In this document: piece by piece, positions 17,909 to 26,499 of the stretch | How the letters are laid out: each line of letters begins with the position of its first letter | Numbering within the stretch: position 1 is the first letter of the stretch | Source: Polaribacter sp. BM10 | GTDB taxonomy: Bacteria; Bacteroidota; Bacteroidia; Flavobacteriales; Flavobacteriaceae | Direction: 5' to 3' | Length of the DNA stretch: 64,000 nucleotides | Assembly (NCBI RefSeq): GCF_002005425.1 | Contig: NZ_CP019704.1 | Location: forward strand, 1,942,001-2,006,000 | Made by a program: the position numbers and the translations under genes | Notes under the pieces: model-generated | Databases searched by the model: none | What the model was told of the DNA's origin: nothing | Seen by the model: the letters and a program-made list of their open reading frames with translations, nothing else

Positions 17909-18286
17909 ATGAAATTAGACTACATAGAAAACTACAACGGACTTGATGAAAATTTAGTTCGATTATATAATTTTGACAAAACAGAAGCCCTTAAATTTAA
18001 GAATTTATTGGAGGAAATTGTCATCAATAAAAAACAGAAATTAAATTTAGCTGAAATAGATTTTATTGAACCAAGAAATTGCAATTTAATTTTTGGTTTG
18101 TTTAAATCTGATGAAGGAATTTTAACCAAAGACAATGAAACTTTTTTCTGTATTTTAACTTTAGATAGTTTTATTAAAATGACATCTTTAATAGAACCTT
18201 TTTGCAAAAAAGACACAAGAGCTCATCAATATTTATATGATGTAGACACACCTACAGATTTGCTTTTTTGTCCTTCTGCTACTTAA
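17909..18286 (+). CDS. Conserved small protein of unknown function downstream of polA
   Basis: I do not recognise this family. The 125-residue acidic protein starts at ATG 17909, two bases after polA; a reading from 17888 would overlap polA and add seven unrelated residues. It has no signal peptide or membrane helix and appears to be an alpha/beta domain, with the pattern NCNLIFGLFKSDEGILTKDNETFFCILTLDSF in the middle. Five cysteines are scattered without a metal-binding spacing. The spacing implies translational coupling with polA, but this alone does not show a role in DNA repair. Confidence 0.75.
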   Translation: MKLDYIENYNGLDENLVRLYNFDKTEALKFKNLLEEIVINKKQKLNLAEIDFIEPRNCNLIFGLFKSDEGILTKDNETFFCILTLDSFIKMTSLIEPFCKKDTRAHQYLYDVDTPTDLLFCPSAT

Positions 18287-18375
18287 AAATCAGATAAGAT
18301 TTTCAACAAAAGTAACAGCTATATAAAACAAAATAACTAACAGTTAGAAGACACATGTTTAGCTTGAAATATTTT

Positions 18376-18915
18376 CTAAAAAAACGAAAATCCGAAACCA
18401 AAAGAAACACTATCCAATCGGTTATTTTTAAACCCGTAGATACCTTTTCTATGAAAATCGATTCTAAAAACAGTGTTCCATCTTTTTTCTCCGGAAACTT
18501 GAATTCCGACACCTAAACCATAATAATTCCCATCTGAATACCTAGAAGAAGGTGTCCACATTTTACCATACCTAACTTCTACAAAATGATTGTTATTTTC
18601 TTTTTCTGTAATATTATACCTTAAACTACCATAAGCTGGAAAAGCATCTACAGCATAATTAAAATGAAAATCGTAACCACCATTTAAAGCAACAGCTACT
18701 CTTTTTTTAAACTCGTAACCAAAACCAACTCTAAAAAAGAAAGCAGAAGGCACAATAAGTGGGCCGTTATCATCATCATTCCCTATTTCATAATCTTCAT
18801 TTATGCCTAGTGTAAAGTTTAAATCTGCAGTAAAAAAAGGTCGTCCTAATTTTTCTTGAGAGAAGGTTATTTGAAATACTGTAAGTGCTAAAATTGAAAG
18901 TAGTGTTCTTTTCAT
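18376..18915 (-). CDS. Small outer-membrane beta-barrel protein
   Basis: The 179-residue precursor has a signal peptide (MKRTLLSILALTVFQITFSQ, cleavage probably after FS). The mature part is built of alternating polar and aromatic strands, such as FFRVGFGYEFKKRVAVALNG, and ends with the barrel-type terminus FGFGFSFF, a classic outer-membrane insertion signal. Its size suggests a barrel of about eight strands. A short acidic DNDDDNG-like loop could bind cations. No specific family is recognised. It is transcribed alone, convergent with the polA pair. Confidence 0.8.
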   Translation of the reverse strand: MKRTLLSILALTVFQITFSQEKLGRPFFTADLNFTLGINEDYEIGNDDDNGPLIVPSAFFFRVGFGYEFKKRVAVALNGGYDFHFNYAVDAFPAYGSLRYNITEKENNNHFVEVRYGKMWTPSSRYSDGNYYGLGVGIQVSGEKRWNTVFRIDFHRKGIYGFKNNRLDSVSFGFGFSFF

Positions 18916-19017
18916 TTGGCTATCTTTTTTTGAGATTTAAGCCATCAATAACTATTCCGTTTTACACCAACCAATTAAAAGTTAATTTCCCTTATTTCAA
19001 TAAATGAATTTTATATG

Positions 19018-19025
19018 TAATTTTG
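19018..19025 (+). promoter_or_regulatory. Minus-7 box directly before tsaC
   Basis: TAATTTTG matches TAnnTTTG and ends only nine bases before the tsaC ATG. This predicts a very short 5' leader of a few bases. A weak TTTC lies 19 bases upstream at 18995-18998. Confidence 0.5.
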
Positions 19026-19034
19026 CAATCAATT

Positions 19035-19991
19035 ATGAGCATAATATCTAAAGACATACAAAAAGCAGCGCAATTATTAACTGATGAGAAGTTAGTAGCA
19101 ATACCTACAGAAACAGTTTATGGATTGGCAGGAAATATTTTTAGTGAGAAAGCTATTAAAAGTATCTTTTCTACTAAAAAAAGACCCTTCTTTAATCCGT
19201 TAATTGTACATATCCCTTCTAAGGAAGCGCTAAAAGATATTGTTGTTGATATTCCAGAGAAAGCAAAATTATTAGCAGATGCTTTTTGGCCAGGTTCTAT
19301 GACTTTAGTTTTAAAAAAGAATAAAAATATTCCTGATTTAATTACAGCCGGTAAAGACACTGTTGCTGTTCGTATACCAAATCATCCGGTAACATTAGAA
19401 CTTTTAAATAGTATCGATTTTCCTTTGGCAGCGCCAAGTGCAAATCCTTTTGGTAGTATTAGCCCTACTAAACCAGAACATGTAGAAAGTTATTTTAACA
19501 ATGAAATTTCTCAGGTTTTAGATGGCGGATCTTGTGCTAACGGAATAGAATCTACTATTATTGGTTTTAACAACAACGAGCCAATTATTTACCGATTAGG
19601 TGCTTTGGCTTTAGAAGAAATAGAAGCTGTTGTTGGTAAAATTACAATTTTAAACAAGAAAGAAGTTAAACCTGATGCTCCTGGAATGTTGGCAAGACAT
19701 TACGCACCAAAAACTACAACATATTTAGTTGATGATGTTGCTTCTGAGATACAAAAACATAACGATAAAAAAATCGGAGTTTTAGTATTTAATTCCTCTG
19801 TAAATAATAACGAGATAACAGAAATTATTCTTTCTAAAAACAATTCTATGCAAGAAGCTGCTACTAACTTATACAACGCCATGCACACTTTAGATAGCCA
19901 AAATTTAGATATTATAATTGCAGAGCGTTTTCCTAATAATGGCTTAGGAAAATCTATAAATGATAGATTACAACGCGCTACATTTAAATAA
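19035..19991 (+). CDS. tsaC: L-threonylcarbamoyladenylate synthase (Sua5/YrdC family)
   Basis: This enzyme makes threonylcarbamoyl-AMP from threonine, bicarbonate and ATP for the t6A37 modification of ANN-decoding tRNAs. The YrdC domain occupies residues 1-200, with AIPTETVYGLAGN and the AAPSANPFGSISPT signature. The C-terminal Sua5 domain starts after the linker PGMLARHYAPKTT. At 318 residues it is the long Sua5 form, not the short TsaC form. I chose ATG 19035; the frame extends to a TTG at 19023 that overlaps the promoter box. It is convergent with the DUF5916 gene, with one base between their stop codons. Confidence 0.93.
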   Translation: MSIISKDIQKAAQLLTDEKLVAIPTETVYGLAGNIFSEKAIKSIFSTKKRPFFNPLIVHIPSKEALKDIVVDIPEKAKLLADAFWPGSMTLVLKKNKNIPDLITAGKDTVAVRIPNHPVTLELLNSIDFPLAAPSANPFGSISPTKPEHVESYFNNEISQVLDGGSCANGIESTIIGFNNNEPIIYRLGALALEEIEAVVGKITILNKKEVKPDAPGMLARHYAPKTTTYLVDDVASEIQKHNDKKIGVLVFNSSVNNNEITEIILSKNNSMQEAATNLYNAMHTLDSQNLDIIIAERFPNNGLGKSINDRLQRATFK

Positions 19992-19992
19992 T

Positions 19993-22623
19993 TTATCTCA
20001 CAAACCTATACGTTGCTTTTAATAGAAAAGTATCATTTGCAGGAACATCAAAAATTTGATTGCTTACACTATCAGTTAAAGAGTCATTTATATTTTGAGA
20101 ACCAGTAGAACCTCTAGCCCAAACTAAAAATAGTTCCGAACCAGGTATATACTCCCATCTTAATACTAAGTTTGTTTGTAATTGTACAAACGAAAAATCT
20201 GGATTCGAAAACGAATACGTGTCATTATCTAAGTTTTCATCAATGGTATAAATGCTGCTACCAGAATTTGTTGTGGTTTTAGATATTTGATTCTCAGTAT
20301 AAAAATTAACACGATCATTTATAGAACTTGCTACAGAATTATTTACATAATTAAAGTTAGAATATCTACCTCTAGAAATATAAGGTTGTCCATAAAATTG
20401 AACAGAAAAATTAGGATTTAAACTATAATTTAATCGCAAAGTAGAAGACCAAGTATCATTTTTAATATTACCTAAAATGTATCGTTTTAAATTACCAAAA
20501 TCGGCAGTAGTAACATATTGTGTTCTATCTTGTGTTTTACTTAAAGAATTATCTAAAGACATGCTAAAAGAATCAAAAGGTTGATAATTAATTCTAAATG
20601 TATACCTATTTCTATTAAAAACATCTTCTTCACTTTTTATTTTAAGGTAACTAACTCTAAAACTAAATTTCTTACTTCTATCAGAATTTATTGAAGCATA
20701 ATAAAAAATATCATCTGCTGCACGCCAACGCGGACCACCTCTTAAAAAAGCATTTCTATGGATGTTACTACTAGATCCAAATCCACCGCTTGTAGACCAA
20801 TTGTTTATCCAACTGATGTCTCCTTGTAATTCATATCTAAATCGATTTAAATTACCTCCAAAATCGTAACTTGTAGATTGCTCTAAACGTAAATTCATAT
20901 TTCTATAAATATCTGTCGGAACCTGCCATAAATATCTTGCTTCTGTAAATTGAATCATCTCATCGGTTTGTCTTAAAAAGCCAACATCATTCAATTCTAA
21001 TTCCGGAGAACGCCATACAAAACCAGCATTATAACGCCAATTACCACCACCTTGCTTACCTGCCTCTACTCTACCACCTGTACCTGTTAAAGATGTTCTA
21101 TTTTCATCTAAATTAACATAATCTGCATCTACTCTTTGAAATAATCTAGCAATCGATTGTTGAGTATTAGAAATTGCTTCTTTACTACCGTTAACACGAC
21201 TTAAAATACTATTTCCTTCTACATAGAACTCTCTATCTTGCCAAGTGTGTCTAAAATCTACACCTGCTGTATAGGCAGATTTATGCAACTCATTAAAATT
21301 ACCATCTAAATTTCTATTTGTAGCTGTTGCAATACCACCTATGTAAGAATTTCTTTCATTAAAATCCTTCTGAACTCTTGTAACAAAGTAATTTGTTAAA
21401 GGCTCTACTATTTCTTCTCTAGTATTACCGTTTACTTGTCTTATTTCTGCAAATTCATTAGCAGTAACACTCTCTAAAACACCAATAGACCATCCATTTT
21501 GTGTTTTACCAGAAAACTTAGCTGCTCCTAAAATTGTTGAATTTTGCGGAACATCTGCAAATTCTCCCGCTTGTAAATTGGCTCCTCTGTGTGGATTTCT
21601 ACCAATTCTTCTGCTGTAAAAAAGATTGTCTCTACCATTTGCAAATCTAAAGTCAAAAATATTTTTATTCTCTACAAAAAAGGGTCTTTGTTCTCTAAAA
21701 AATATTTGAAATCCGTCTAAAGCAATAGCACCTGGATCTGCTTCTACTTGTCCAAAATCAGGATTAATAGTAAGGTCTAAAGTTAAATCGTTTGTAATTC
21801 CGATTTTAGCATCTAAACCTGCATTTAATTTAAAATCACTTCCATCTCTGTAAGGGTTATTTGGTTCTGCAGGGTAATTATCGTATTGCAAAACAGTAAA
21901 CGGCTGCACCTCTAGTTGTTTTTGAGACACCAAATCGTTTAAACCATGTAACTCTCCGGCCTCACTAATAAAACCAGCTTGATCGTTAGGTATTCTTTGC
22001 CATAAAGATCTTTCTTGTAACCTAAAAATAGTTCTATTAACATTAAAACCCCAAATTTGTTCTTTTGCATTACCAAAACGTAATTGACTAAATGGGATCT
22101 TCATTTCTGCAGTCCATCCTTTATCATCTACTTGTGCATCTGTATACCAAATAGGGTTCCAACTTTCATCAAAATTATCACCGTTACCTGTAGCAATCTC
22201 TTCTCCTTTAACTCCTGCAGCAGTTGTAGTAAAAACAAAAGCAGTTCTTTTATCGTGATAACTATCTATAATTACATTTATTCTATCTCCTGCAAAACCA
22301 TCTCTTCTACTTAATCTTTGTTGAATTAATTCTGGATTTGCATCTAAAGCTCTTAATGCGATGTACAAATACTTTGCATCGTACATAACTTTAAACATTG
22401 TTTGGTGCGCAGGTGGTGTACCTTCATCTGGAGATTTTTCTACAAAATCAGAAGACCATTCTACTACATTCCATGCATCATCAGAAACATCACCATCTAT
22501 AATAGGTACTTTTTTTAGTTTTTTTGTAGTATAAATTCTCTTAGGTACTTTAGTTTGAGAGGCTTCTTGTGCATAAAGGCAAAATGCAGAAAAAACAGTT
22601 AATAATGTAATTAAAAACTTCAT
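19993..22623 (-). CDS. DUF5916 outer-membrane protein with N-terminal CBM9-like domain
   Basis: The 876-residue precursor has a signal peptide (MKFLITLLTVFSAFCLYAQ). Residues 35-225 form a family-9 carbohydrate-binding-like domain: PIIDGDVSDDAWN, YDAKYLYIALRALD, and WTAEMKIPFSQLRFG. The rest, with DLTINPDFGQVEADPGAIALD and FREQRPFFVENKNIF, is the DUF5916 region and is rich in beta strands, ending in the barrel-like LLKATYRFVR. The whole suggests an outer-membrane barrel with a periplasmic or surface sugar-binding-like domain. The ligand is unknown. It is transcribed alone. Confidence 0.88.
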   Translation of the reverse strand: MKFLITLLTVFSAFCLYAQEASQTKVPKRIYTTKKLKKVPIIDGDVSDDAWNVVEWSSDFVEKSPDEGTPPAHQTMFKVMYDAKYLYIALRALDANPELIQQRLSRRDGFAGDRINVIIDSYHDKRTAFVFTTTAAGVKGEEIATGNGDNFDESWNPIWYTDAQVDDKGWTAEMKIPFSQLRFGNAKEQIWGFNVNRTIFRLQERSLWQRIPNDQAGFISEAGELHGLNDLVSQKQLEVQPFTVLQYDNYPAEPNNPYRDGSDFKLNAGLDAKIGITNDLTLDLTINPDFGQVEADPGAIALDGFQIFFREQRPFFVENKNIFDFRFANGRDNLFYSRRIGRNPHRGANLQAGEFADVPQNSTILGAAKFSGKTQNGWSIGVLESVTANEFAEIRQVNGNTREEIVEPLTNYFVTRVQKDFNERNSYIGGIATATNRNLDGNFNELHKSAYTAGVDFRHTWQDREFYVEGNSILSRVNGSKEAISNTQQSIARLFQRVDADYVNLDENRTSLTGTGGRVEAGKQGGGNWRYNAGFVWRSPELELNDVGFLRQTDEMIQFTEARYLWQVPTDIYRNMNLRLEQSTSYDFGGNLNRFRYELQGDISWINNWSTSGGFGSSSNIHRNAFLRGGPRWRAADDIFYYASINSDRSKKFSFRVSYLKIKSEEDVFNRNRYTFRINYQPFDSFSMSLDNSLSKTQDRTQYVTTADFGNLKRYILGNIKNDTWSSTLRLNYSLNPNFSVQFYGQPYISRGRYSNFNYVNNSVASSINDRVNFYTENQISKTTTNSGSSIYTIDENLDNDTYSFSNPDFSFVQLQTNLVLRWEYIPGSELFLVWARGSTGSQNINDSLTDSVSNQIFDVPANDTFLLKATYRFVR

Positions 22624-22672
22624 GTAATTTTGGGTTGATTTTTCATCAAAAAAGACTGTTTTTTTGATTTTG

Positions 22673-22680
22673 CAAAAGTA
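22673..22680 (-). promoter_or_regulatory. Candidate minus-7 box for the DUF5916 gene
   Basis: The minus strand reads TACTTTTG, an exact TAnnTTTG match 49 bases before the start codon. No TTTG is seen at the right distance upstream. Confidence 0.45.
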
Positions 22681-22775
22681 CCTTACTAATATGGTAAAGT
22701 TTTCTTAAGATTCTGTTAATTTTAAAAACTTTAAAAACAGTAAATTAGTCTCGAAAAAAATAATCTAAAACTCTA

Positions 22776-22806
22776 TTTGTCAATTAAATAAATAGCATTA
22801 CATTTG
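22776..22806 (+). promoter_or_regulatory. Promoter of the rplM-rpsI operon
   Basis: TTTG (22776-22779), a 19-base spacer and TACATTTG (22799-22806) match the Bacteroidota housekeeping promoter at both elements. It leaves a 5' leader of about 55 bases before rplM. Confidence 0.85.
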
Positions 22807-22866
22807 CACTCCTTTTTTAAGGAAAATAAATATTATTAATAATTGACAAAAACTAATAGTGTAATT

Positions 22867-23322
22867 ATGAACACATTAAGTTACAAAACAGTATCAGCAA
22901 ACAGCGCTACCGTAAACAAGGAGTGGGTTTTAGTTGATGCGGACGGGCAAACGTTGGGTCGTCTAGCTTCTAAAGTAGCTAAGCTAATTAGAGGTAAATA
23001 CAAGCCAAACTTTACTCCTCACGTAGATTGTGGAGACAACGTGGTTATTATCAACGCAGAAAAAATTAACCTTACTGGAAACAAGTGGAGAGACAAATCT
23101 TATATTCGTCACACAGGTTACCCAGGAGGACAAAGATCGTTAACTGCAACAGAAATGTTTGAGAAAGATCCTACAAGATTAATCGAAAAAGCAGTTAAAG
23201 GGATGTTACCAAAAAATACTTTGGGTAGCGCTTTATACAGAAACTTGTATGTATATGCAGGTACAGAGCACAAACAAGCAGGTCAAGAACCTAAAGCTAT
23301 TAACCTAAACGATCTTAAATAA
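22867..23322 (+). CDS. rplM: 50S ribosomal protein L13
   Basis: L13 is an early-assembling protein of the large ribosomal subunit. The 151-residue sequence contains WVLVDADGQTLGRLAS, GKYKPNFTPHVDCGD and the VKGMLPKNTLGSALYRNLYVY signature (shown in part). I chose ATG 22867 because it gives the usual Bacteroidota length and N-terminus MNTLSYKTVSAN; an upstream TTG at 22843 adds eight unrelated residues. Its stop codon overlaps the rpsI start by one base (TAATG), so translation is coupled. Confidence 0.97.
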   Translation: MNTLSYKTVSANSATVNKEWVLVDADGQTLGRLASKVAKLIRGKYKPNFTPHVDCGDNVVIINAEKINLTGNKWRDKSYIRHTGYPGGQRSLTATEMFEKDPTRLIEKAVKGMLPKNTLGSALYRNLYVYAGTEHKQAGQEPKAINLNDLK

Positions 23323-23708
23323 TGGATACAGTTCACAAAATAGGTAGAAGAAAAACAGCTGTTGCTCGTATTTATCTTACAGAAGGTAAAGGTAACATTA
23401 CTGTAAACAAGAAAGACTATAAAAGTTATTTTACTACTGGTACTTTACAGTATAAAGTACAACAACCTTTAATGTTAACAGAAAACTTAGAATCTTACGA
23501 TATTAAGGTTAACGTATATGGTGGTGGTATTACAGGACAAGCAGAAGCTATTCGTTTAGCAATCACTAGAGCTTTAGTTTCTATTGATGCAGACCATAGA
23601 GCTGTCTTAAAACCAGAAGGATTATTAACGCGTGACCCAAGAATGGTTGAACGTAAGAAATTTGGTCAGAAGAAAGCACGTAAAAAATTCCAATTCTCGA
23701 AACGTTAA
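23322..23708 (+). CDS. rpsI: 30S ribosomal protein S9
   Basis: S9 is a small-subunit head protein whose basic C-terminal tail reaches the P-site tRNA. The 128-residue sequence has GRRKTAVARIYLTEGKG near the start, GGGITGQAEAIRLAITRAL in the middle and ends RKKFQFSKR, the conserved K/R-rich tail ending in SKR. It overlaps the rplM stop by one base and is the second gene of the conserved rplM-rpsI pair. Confidence 0.97.
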   Translation: MDTVHKIGRRKTAVARIYLTEGKGNITVNKKDYKSYFTTGTLQYKVQQPLMLTENLESYDIKVNVYGGGITGQAEAIRLAITRALVSIDADHRAVLKPEGLLTRDPRMVERKKFGQKKARKKFQFSKR

Positions 23709-23716
23709 TATATTTG
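23709..23716 (+). promoter_or_regulatory. Candidate minus-7 box upstream of rpsB
   Basis: TATATTTG starts immediately after the rpsI stop codon and matches TAnnTTTG exactly. It would give a leader of about 140 bases for rpsB, containing the hairpins described separately. No clear minus-33 element lies in the rpsI end. Confidence 0.45.
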
Positions 23717-23750
23717 CAAAATTTATTTTGCACTATATTTTATCGAGAAC

Positions 23751-23826
23751 TGTTATTATTACAAACAATTAATATTAAACAGTTTAGTATCTAAATATAT
23801 AAGACTCGTAAGACTACTTATATATT
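23751..23826 (+). promoter_or_regulatory. Structured leader of rpsB-tsf
   Basis: Two hairpins occupy the 5' leader. AACTGTT and AACAGTT (from about 23751 to 23784) form a seven-pair stem around a long loop. AATATATAAG (23794-23803) and CTTATATATT (23817-23826) form a perfect ten-pair stem around the 13-base loop ACTCGTAAGACTA. Ribosomal protein operons are commonly autoregulated through such leaders, so an S2-binding site is plausible but unproven. Confidence 0.4.
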
Positions 23827-23859
23827 GATTTCAAAACAGAAAGTAAACACATTTATAAA

Positions 23860-24624
23860 ATGGCAAACGTAAACATTCAAGAATTATTAGATAGTGGTGT
23901 ACACTTCGGACACCTTACTAGAAAATGGAACCCAAACATGGCTCCTTATATTTATACAGAAAGAAATGGTGTTCACATCATCGATTTGTATAAAACAGCA
24001 GCTAAAATAGAAGAAACTTCAGAAGCTTTAAAAAAGATCGCTAACTCTGGACGTAAAATTTTATTTGTTGCTACAAAAAAGCAAGCTAAAGATATTGTTG
24101 CAGAAAAAGCAAAATCTGTAAGCATGCCTTATATTACAGAAAGATGGCCTGGGGGAATGTTAACTAACTTTGTTACTATTAGAAAAGCTGTTAAGAAAAT
24201 GGCTCAGATTGATAGAATGAAGACAGATGGTTCTTTTGATGCATTATCTAAAAGAGAAAAATTACAAATTAATCGTCAAAGAGAAAAATTAGAAAAGAAT
24301 TTAGGTTCTATCTCTGATATGACTCGTTTACCTGGTGCATTATTTGTAGTAGACATCAAAAAAGAGCACATTGCTGTAGCAGAAGCTCAAAAATTAAACA
24401 TTCCAATTTTTGCAATGGTAGATACAAACTCTGATCCAAGACAAGTAGACTACGTAATTCCTGCAAACGATGATGCTTCTAAGTCTATAGACAAAGTATT
24501 ATCTTTTGTTACTGATGCAGTTGCAGAAGGTTTATCTGATAGAAAAGCAGATAAAGAAAAAGTAAAAGAAGCAAAAGCAGAAGCTCCTAAAAAAGCAGAA
24601 GCTGCTACAGAAGAAAAAAAATAA
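23860..24624 (+). CDS. rpsB: 30S ribosomal protein S2
   Basis: S2 joins the small subunit late and is needed for S1 binding where S1 is present. The 254-residue sequence carries LLDSGVHFGHLTRKWNPNM at the N-terminus, ITERWPGGMLTNF, and LPGALFVVDIKKEHIAVAEA with IPIFAMVDTNSDP, all S2 signatures. The last 30 residues are a Lys/Glu/Ala-rich tail typical of Bacteroidota homologues. It heads the conserved rpsB-tsf pair, with tsf 49 bases downstream. Confidence 0.97.
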   Translation: MANVNIQELLDSGVHFGHLTRKWNPNMAPYIYTERNGVHIIDLYKTAAKIEETSEALKKIANSGRKILFVATKKQAKDIVAEKAKSVSMPYITERWPGGMLTNFVTIRKAVKKMAQIDRMKTDGSFDALSKREKLQINRQREKLEKNLGSISDMTRLPGALFVVDIKKEHIAVAEAQKLNIPIFAMVDTNSDPRQVDYVIPANDDASKSIDKVLSFVTDAVAEGLSDRKADKEKVKEAKAEAPKKAEAATEEKK

Positions 24625-24673
24625 TTTAATAACTAATTAGAAACCTTAAGTTTCTAAATAAAAAAAAAGTGAC

Positions 24674-25639
24674 ATGGTAAAAGTAAGTGCTGCTGACGTT
24701 AAAAAATTAAGAGAAGCAACTGGAGCTGGTATGATGGACTGTAAAAAGGCATTAGTAGAAGCAGAAGGAAACTTTGACGAAGCAATAAACATTTTACGTA
24801 AAAAAGGTCAAAAAATTGCTGCAAAAAGAGCTGATAGAGAATCTACAGAAGGAGTTGCAGTAACTAGAATTAATGACTCTAAAACAGAAGGTGTAGCAAT
24901 CGTATTAGCTTGTGAAACTGATTTTGTTGGTAAAAACGAATCTTTTGTAGCTTTAGGTGGTCAATTTGCAGACATCGCTTTAAATTACGCAGACAAAGAA
25001 TCTTTCTTAGCTGCTGATTTTGGTGGAATGACTGTTGCTGATAAATTAGTTGAGCAAACTGGTGTTATTGGAGAGAAGTTAGAAATAACTGCTTTCGAAA
25101 AAGTAGAAGCAGCTTATGTTGGTGCTTATACTCACATTGGTAAAATTGCTGCTTTAGTTGGTTTATCTGCTGTTGTAGATAACGCAGAAACTTTATCTAA
25201 AGACCTTGCAATGCAAATTGCATCTATGGGAGCAACAACTTTATCTTACAAAGATTTAGACCCTGCTTATGTAGCTGCAGAAACTGAAGCTAGAATTGCT
25301 GTAATCGAAAAAGATAATATCGAGTTAGGTAGATTAGGAAAAACTTTAAAAAATGTTCCTCAATTTATTTCTATGTCTCAATTATCTGATGAAGTTTTAG
25401 CTAAAGCTGAAGAAGATGCAAAAGCAGAATTAAAAGCAGAAGGAAAACCAGAACAAATCTGGGATAGAATTTTACCAGGTAAAATGGAAAGATTTATTTC
25501 TGACAACACTACTTTAGATACAGAACAATGTCTTTTAGACCAATCTTTTATTAAAGATGAAAAAAAGACTGTTGCACAATACGTTAAAACGTTTGGTGAT
25601 GTAGAAGTATCTACTTTTAAAAGAGTTACTTTAGGATAA
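24674..25639 (+). CDS. tsf: Translation elongation factor Ts
   Basis: EF-Ts is the nucleotide exchange factor that recycles EF-Tu. The N-terminal UBA-like domain reads VKKLREATGAGMMDCKKALV, followed by the TDFVGKNESF motif that contacts EF-Tu. The product has 321 residues, longer than the 283 of the E. coli protein because of an enlarged core and C-terminal region, which is usual in Bacteroidota. It follows rpsB in a conserved pair and ends before a perfect-palindrome terminator. Confidence 0.96.
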   Translation: MVKVSAADVKKLREATGAGMMDCKKALVEAEGNFDEAINILRKKGQKIAAKRADRESTEGVAVTRINDSKTEGVAIVLACETDFVGKNESFVALGGQFADIALNYADKESFLAADFGGMTVADKLVEQTGVIGEKLEITAFEKVEAAYVGAYTHIGKIAALVGLSAVVDNAETLSKDLAMQIASMGATTLSYKDLDPAYVAAETEARIAVIEKDNIELGRLGKTLKNVPQFISMSQLSDEVLAKAEEDAKAELKAEGKPEQIWDRILPGKMERFISDNTTLDTEQCLLDQSFIKDEKKTVAQYVKTFGDVEVSTFKRVTLG

Positions 25640-25668
25640 TTACTATTCTAAAAAACATATTTTTTTCT

Positions 25669-25704
25669 AACCTCGTTATCAAATATTTGATAACGAGGTT
25701 TTTT
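25669..25704 (+). terminator. Terminator of rpsB-tsf
   Basis: AACCTCGTTATCAAAT and ATTTGATAACGAGGTT form a perfect 16-pair palindrome followed by TTTT, between the tsf stop and the pyrH promoter. Confidence 0.92.
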
Positions 25705-25737
25705 AATTTTCAAAAAAAGAAAATCAAAAAAAAACCG

Positions 25738-25745
25738 TAATTTTG
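25738..25745 (+). promoter_or_regulatory. Candidate minus-7 box for pyrH-frr
   Basis: TAATTTTG matches TAnnTTTG and lies 20 bases before the pyrH start, just after the tsf terminator. No convincing minus-33 TTTG is present. Confidence 0.5.
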
Positions 25746-25765
25746 CGCAACTCTTAAAATAAACT

Positions 25766-26476
25766 ATGCAATATAAAAGAATACTCTTAAAATTAAGTGG
25801 CGAAGCATTAATGGGAGAAAGACAATACGGTATCGATCCAAAACGTCTTTCTGAATATGCTAAAGAAATTAAAGAAGTTATAGCAAAAGGTATTGAAGTA
25901 GCAATTGTTATTGGAGGTGGTAATATCTTTAGAGGTGTTGCTGGTGCTGCAAATGGCATGGATCGTGTACAAGGAGACCATATGGGTATGTTAGCAACTT
26001 GTATTAATGGTTTAGCTTTACAAAGTGCTTTAGAAGACGAAGGTGTTTATACAAGACTACAAACAGCTCTAGAAATTAAAGAAATTGCAGAACCTTATAT
26101 TAAAAGAAGAGCAATTAGACATTTAGAAAAAGGTAGAGTTGTAATTTTCGGAGCAGGAACAGGTAACCCATATTTTACAACAGATACAGCAGCTGTTTTA
26201 AGAGCAATCGAAATTGATGCAGATGCAATTTTAAAAGGAACTCGTGTAGACGGTGTTTATAACGAAGATCCAGAAAAGAATAAAGACGCTATTAAATTTG
26301 ACACAATAACTTTTAAAGAAGTTATTGAGAAAGGTTTAAAGGTTATGGATATGACAGCATTTACGTTAAGTGAAGAAAATAAATTACCAATAATTGTATT
26401 TGACATGAATACCAACGGAAACTTATTAAAACTAGTTTCAGGTGAAAAAATTGGTACTATTGTTGATAATCAATAA
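25766..26476 (+). CDS. pyrH: Uridylate (UMP) kinase
   Basis: PyrH phosphorylates UMP to UDP in pyrimidine synthesis. The 236-residue protein belongs to the amino acid kinase fold: [15 protein letters not shown] at the N-terminus binds phosphate, [11 protein letters not shown] is the second glycine loop, and [16 protein letters not shown] plus [15 protein letters not shown] match the UMP-binding and ATP-binding regions. It is followed after 23 bases by frr, the common bacterial pyrH-frr pairing, and has its own promoter box. Confidence 0.96.
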   Translation: MQYKRILLKLSGEALMGERQYGIDPKRLSEYAKEIKEVIAKGIEVAIVIGGGNIFRGVAGAANGMDRVQGDHMGMLATCINGLALQSALEDEGVYTRLQTALEIKEIAEPYIKRRAIRHLEKGRVVIFGAGTGNPYFTTDTAAVLRAIEIDADAILKGTRVDGVYNEDPEKNKDAIKFDTITFKEVIEKGLKVMDMTAFTLSEENKLPIIVFDMNTNGNLLKLVSGEKIGTIVDNQ

Positions 26477-26499
26477 GAAAAATCTTTAAATTTAGAAAG

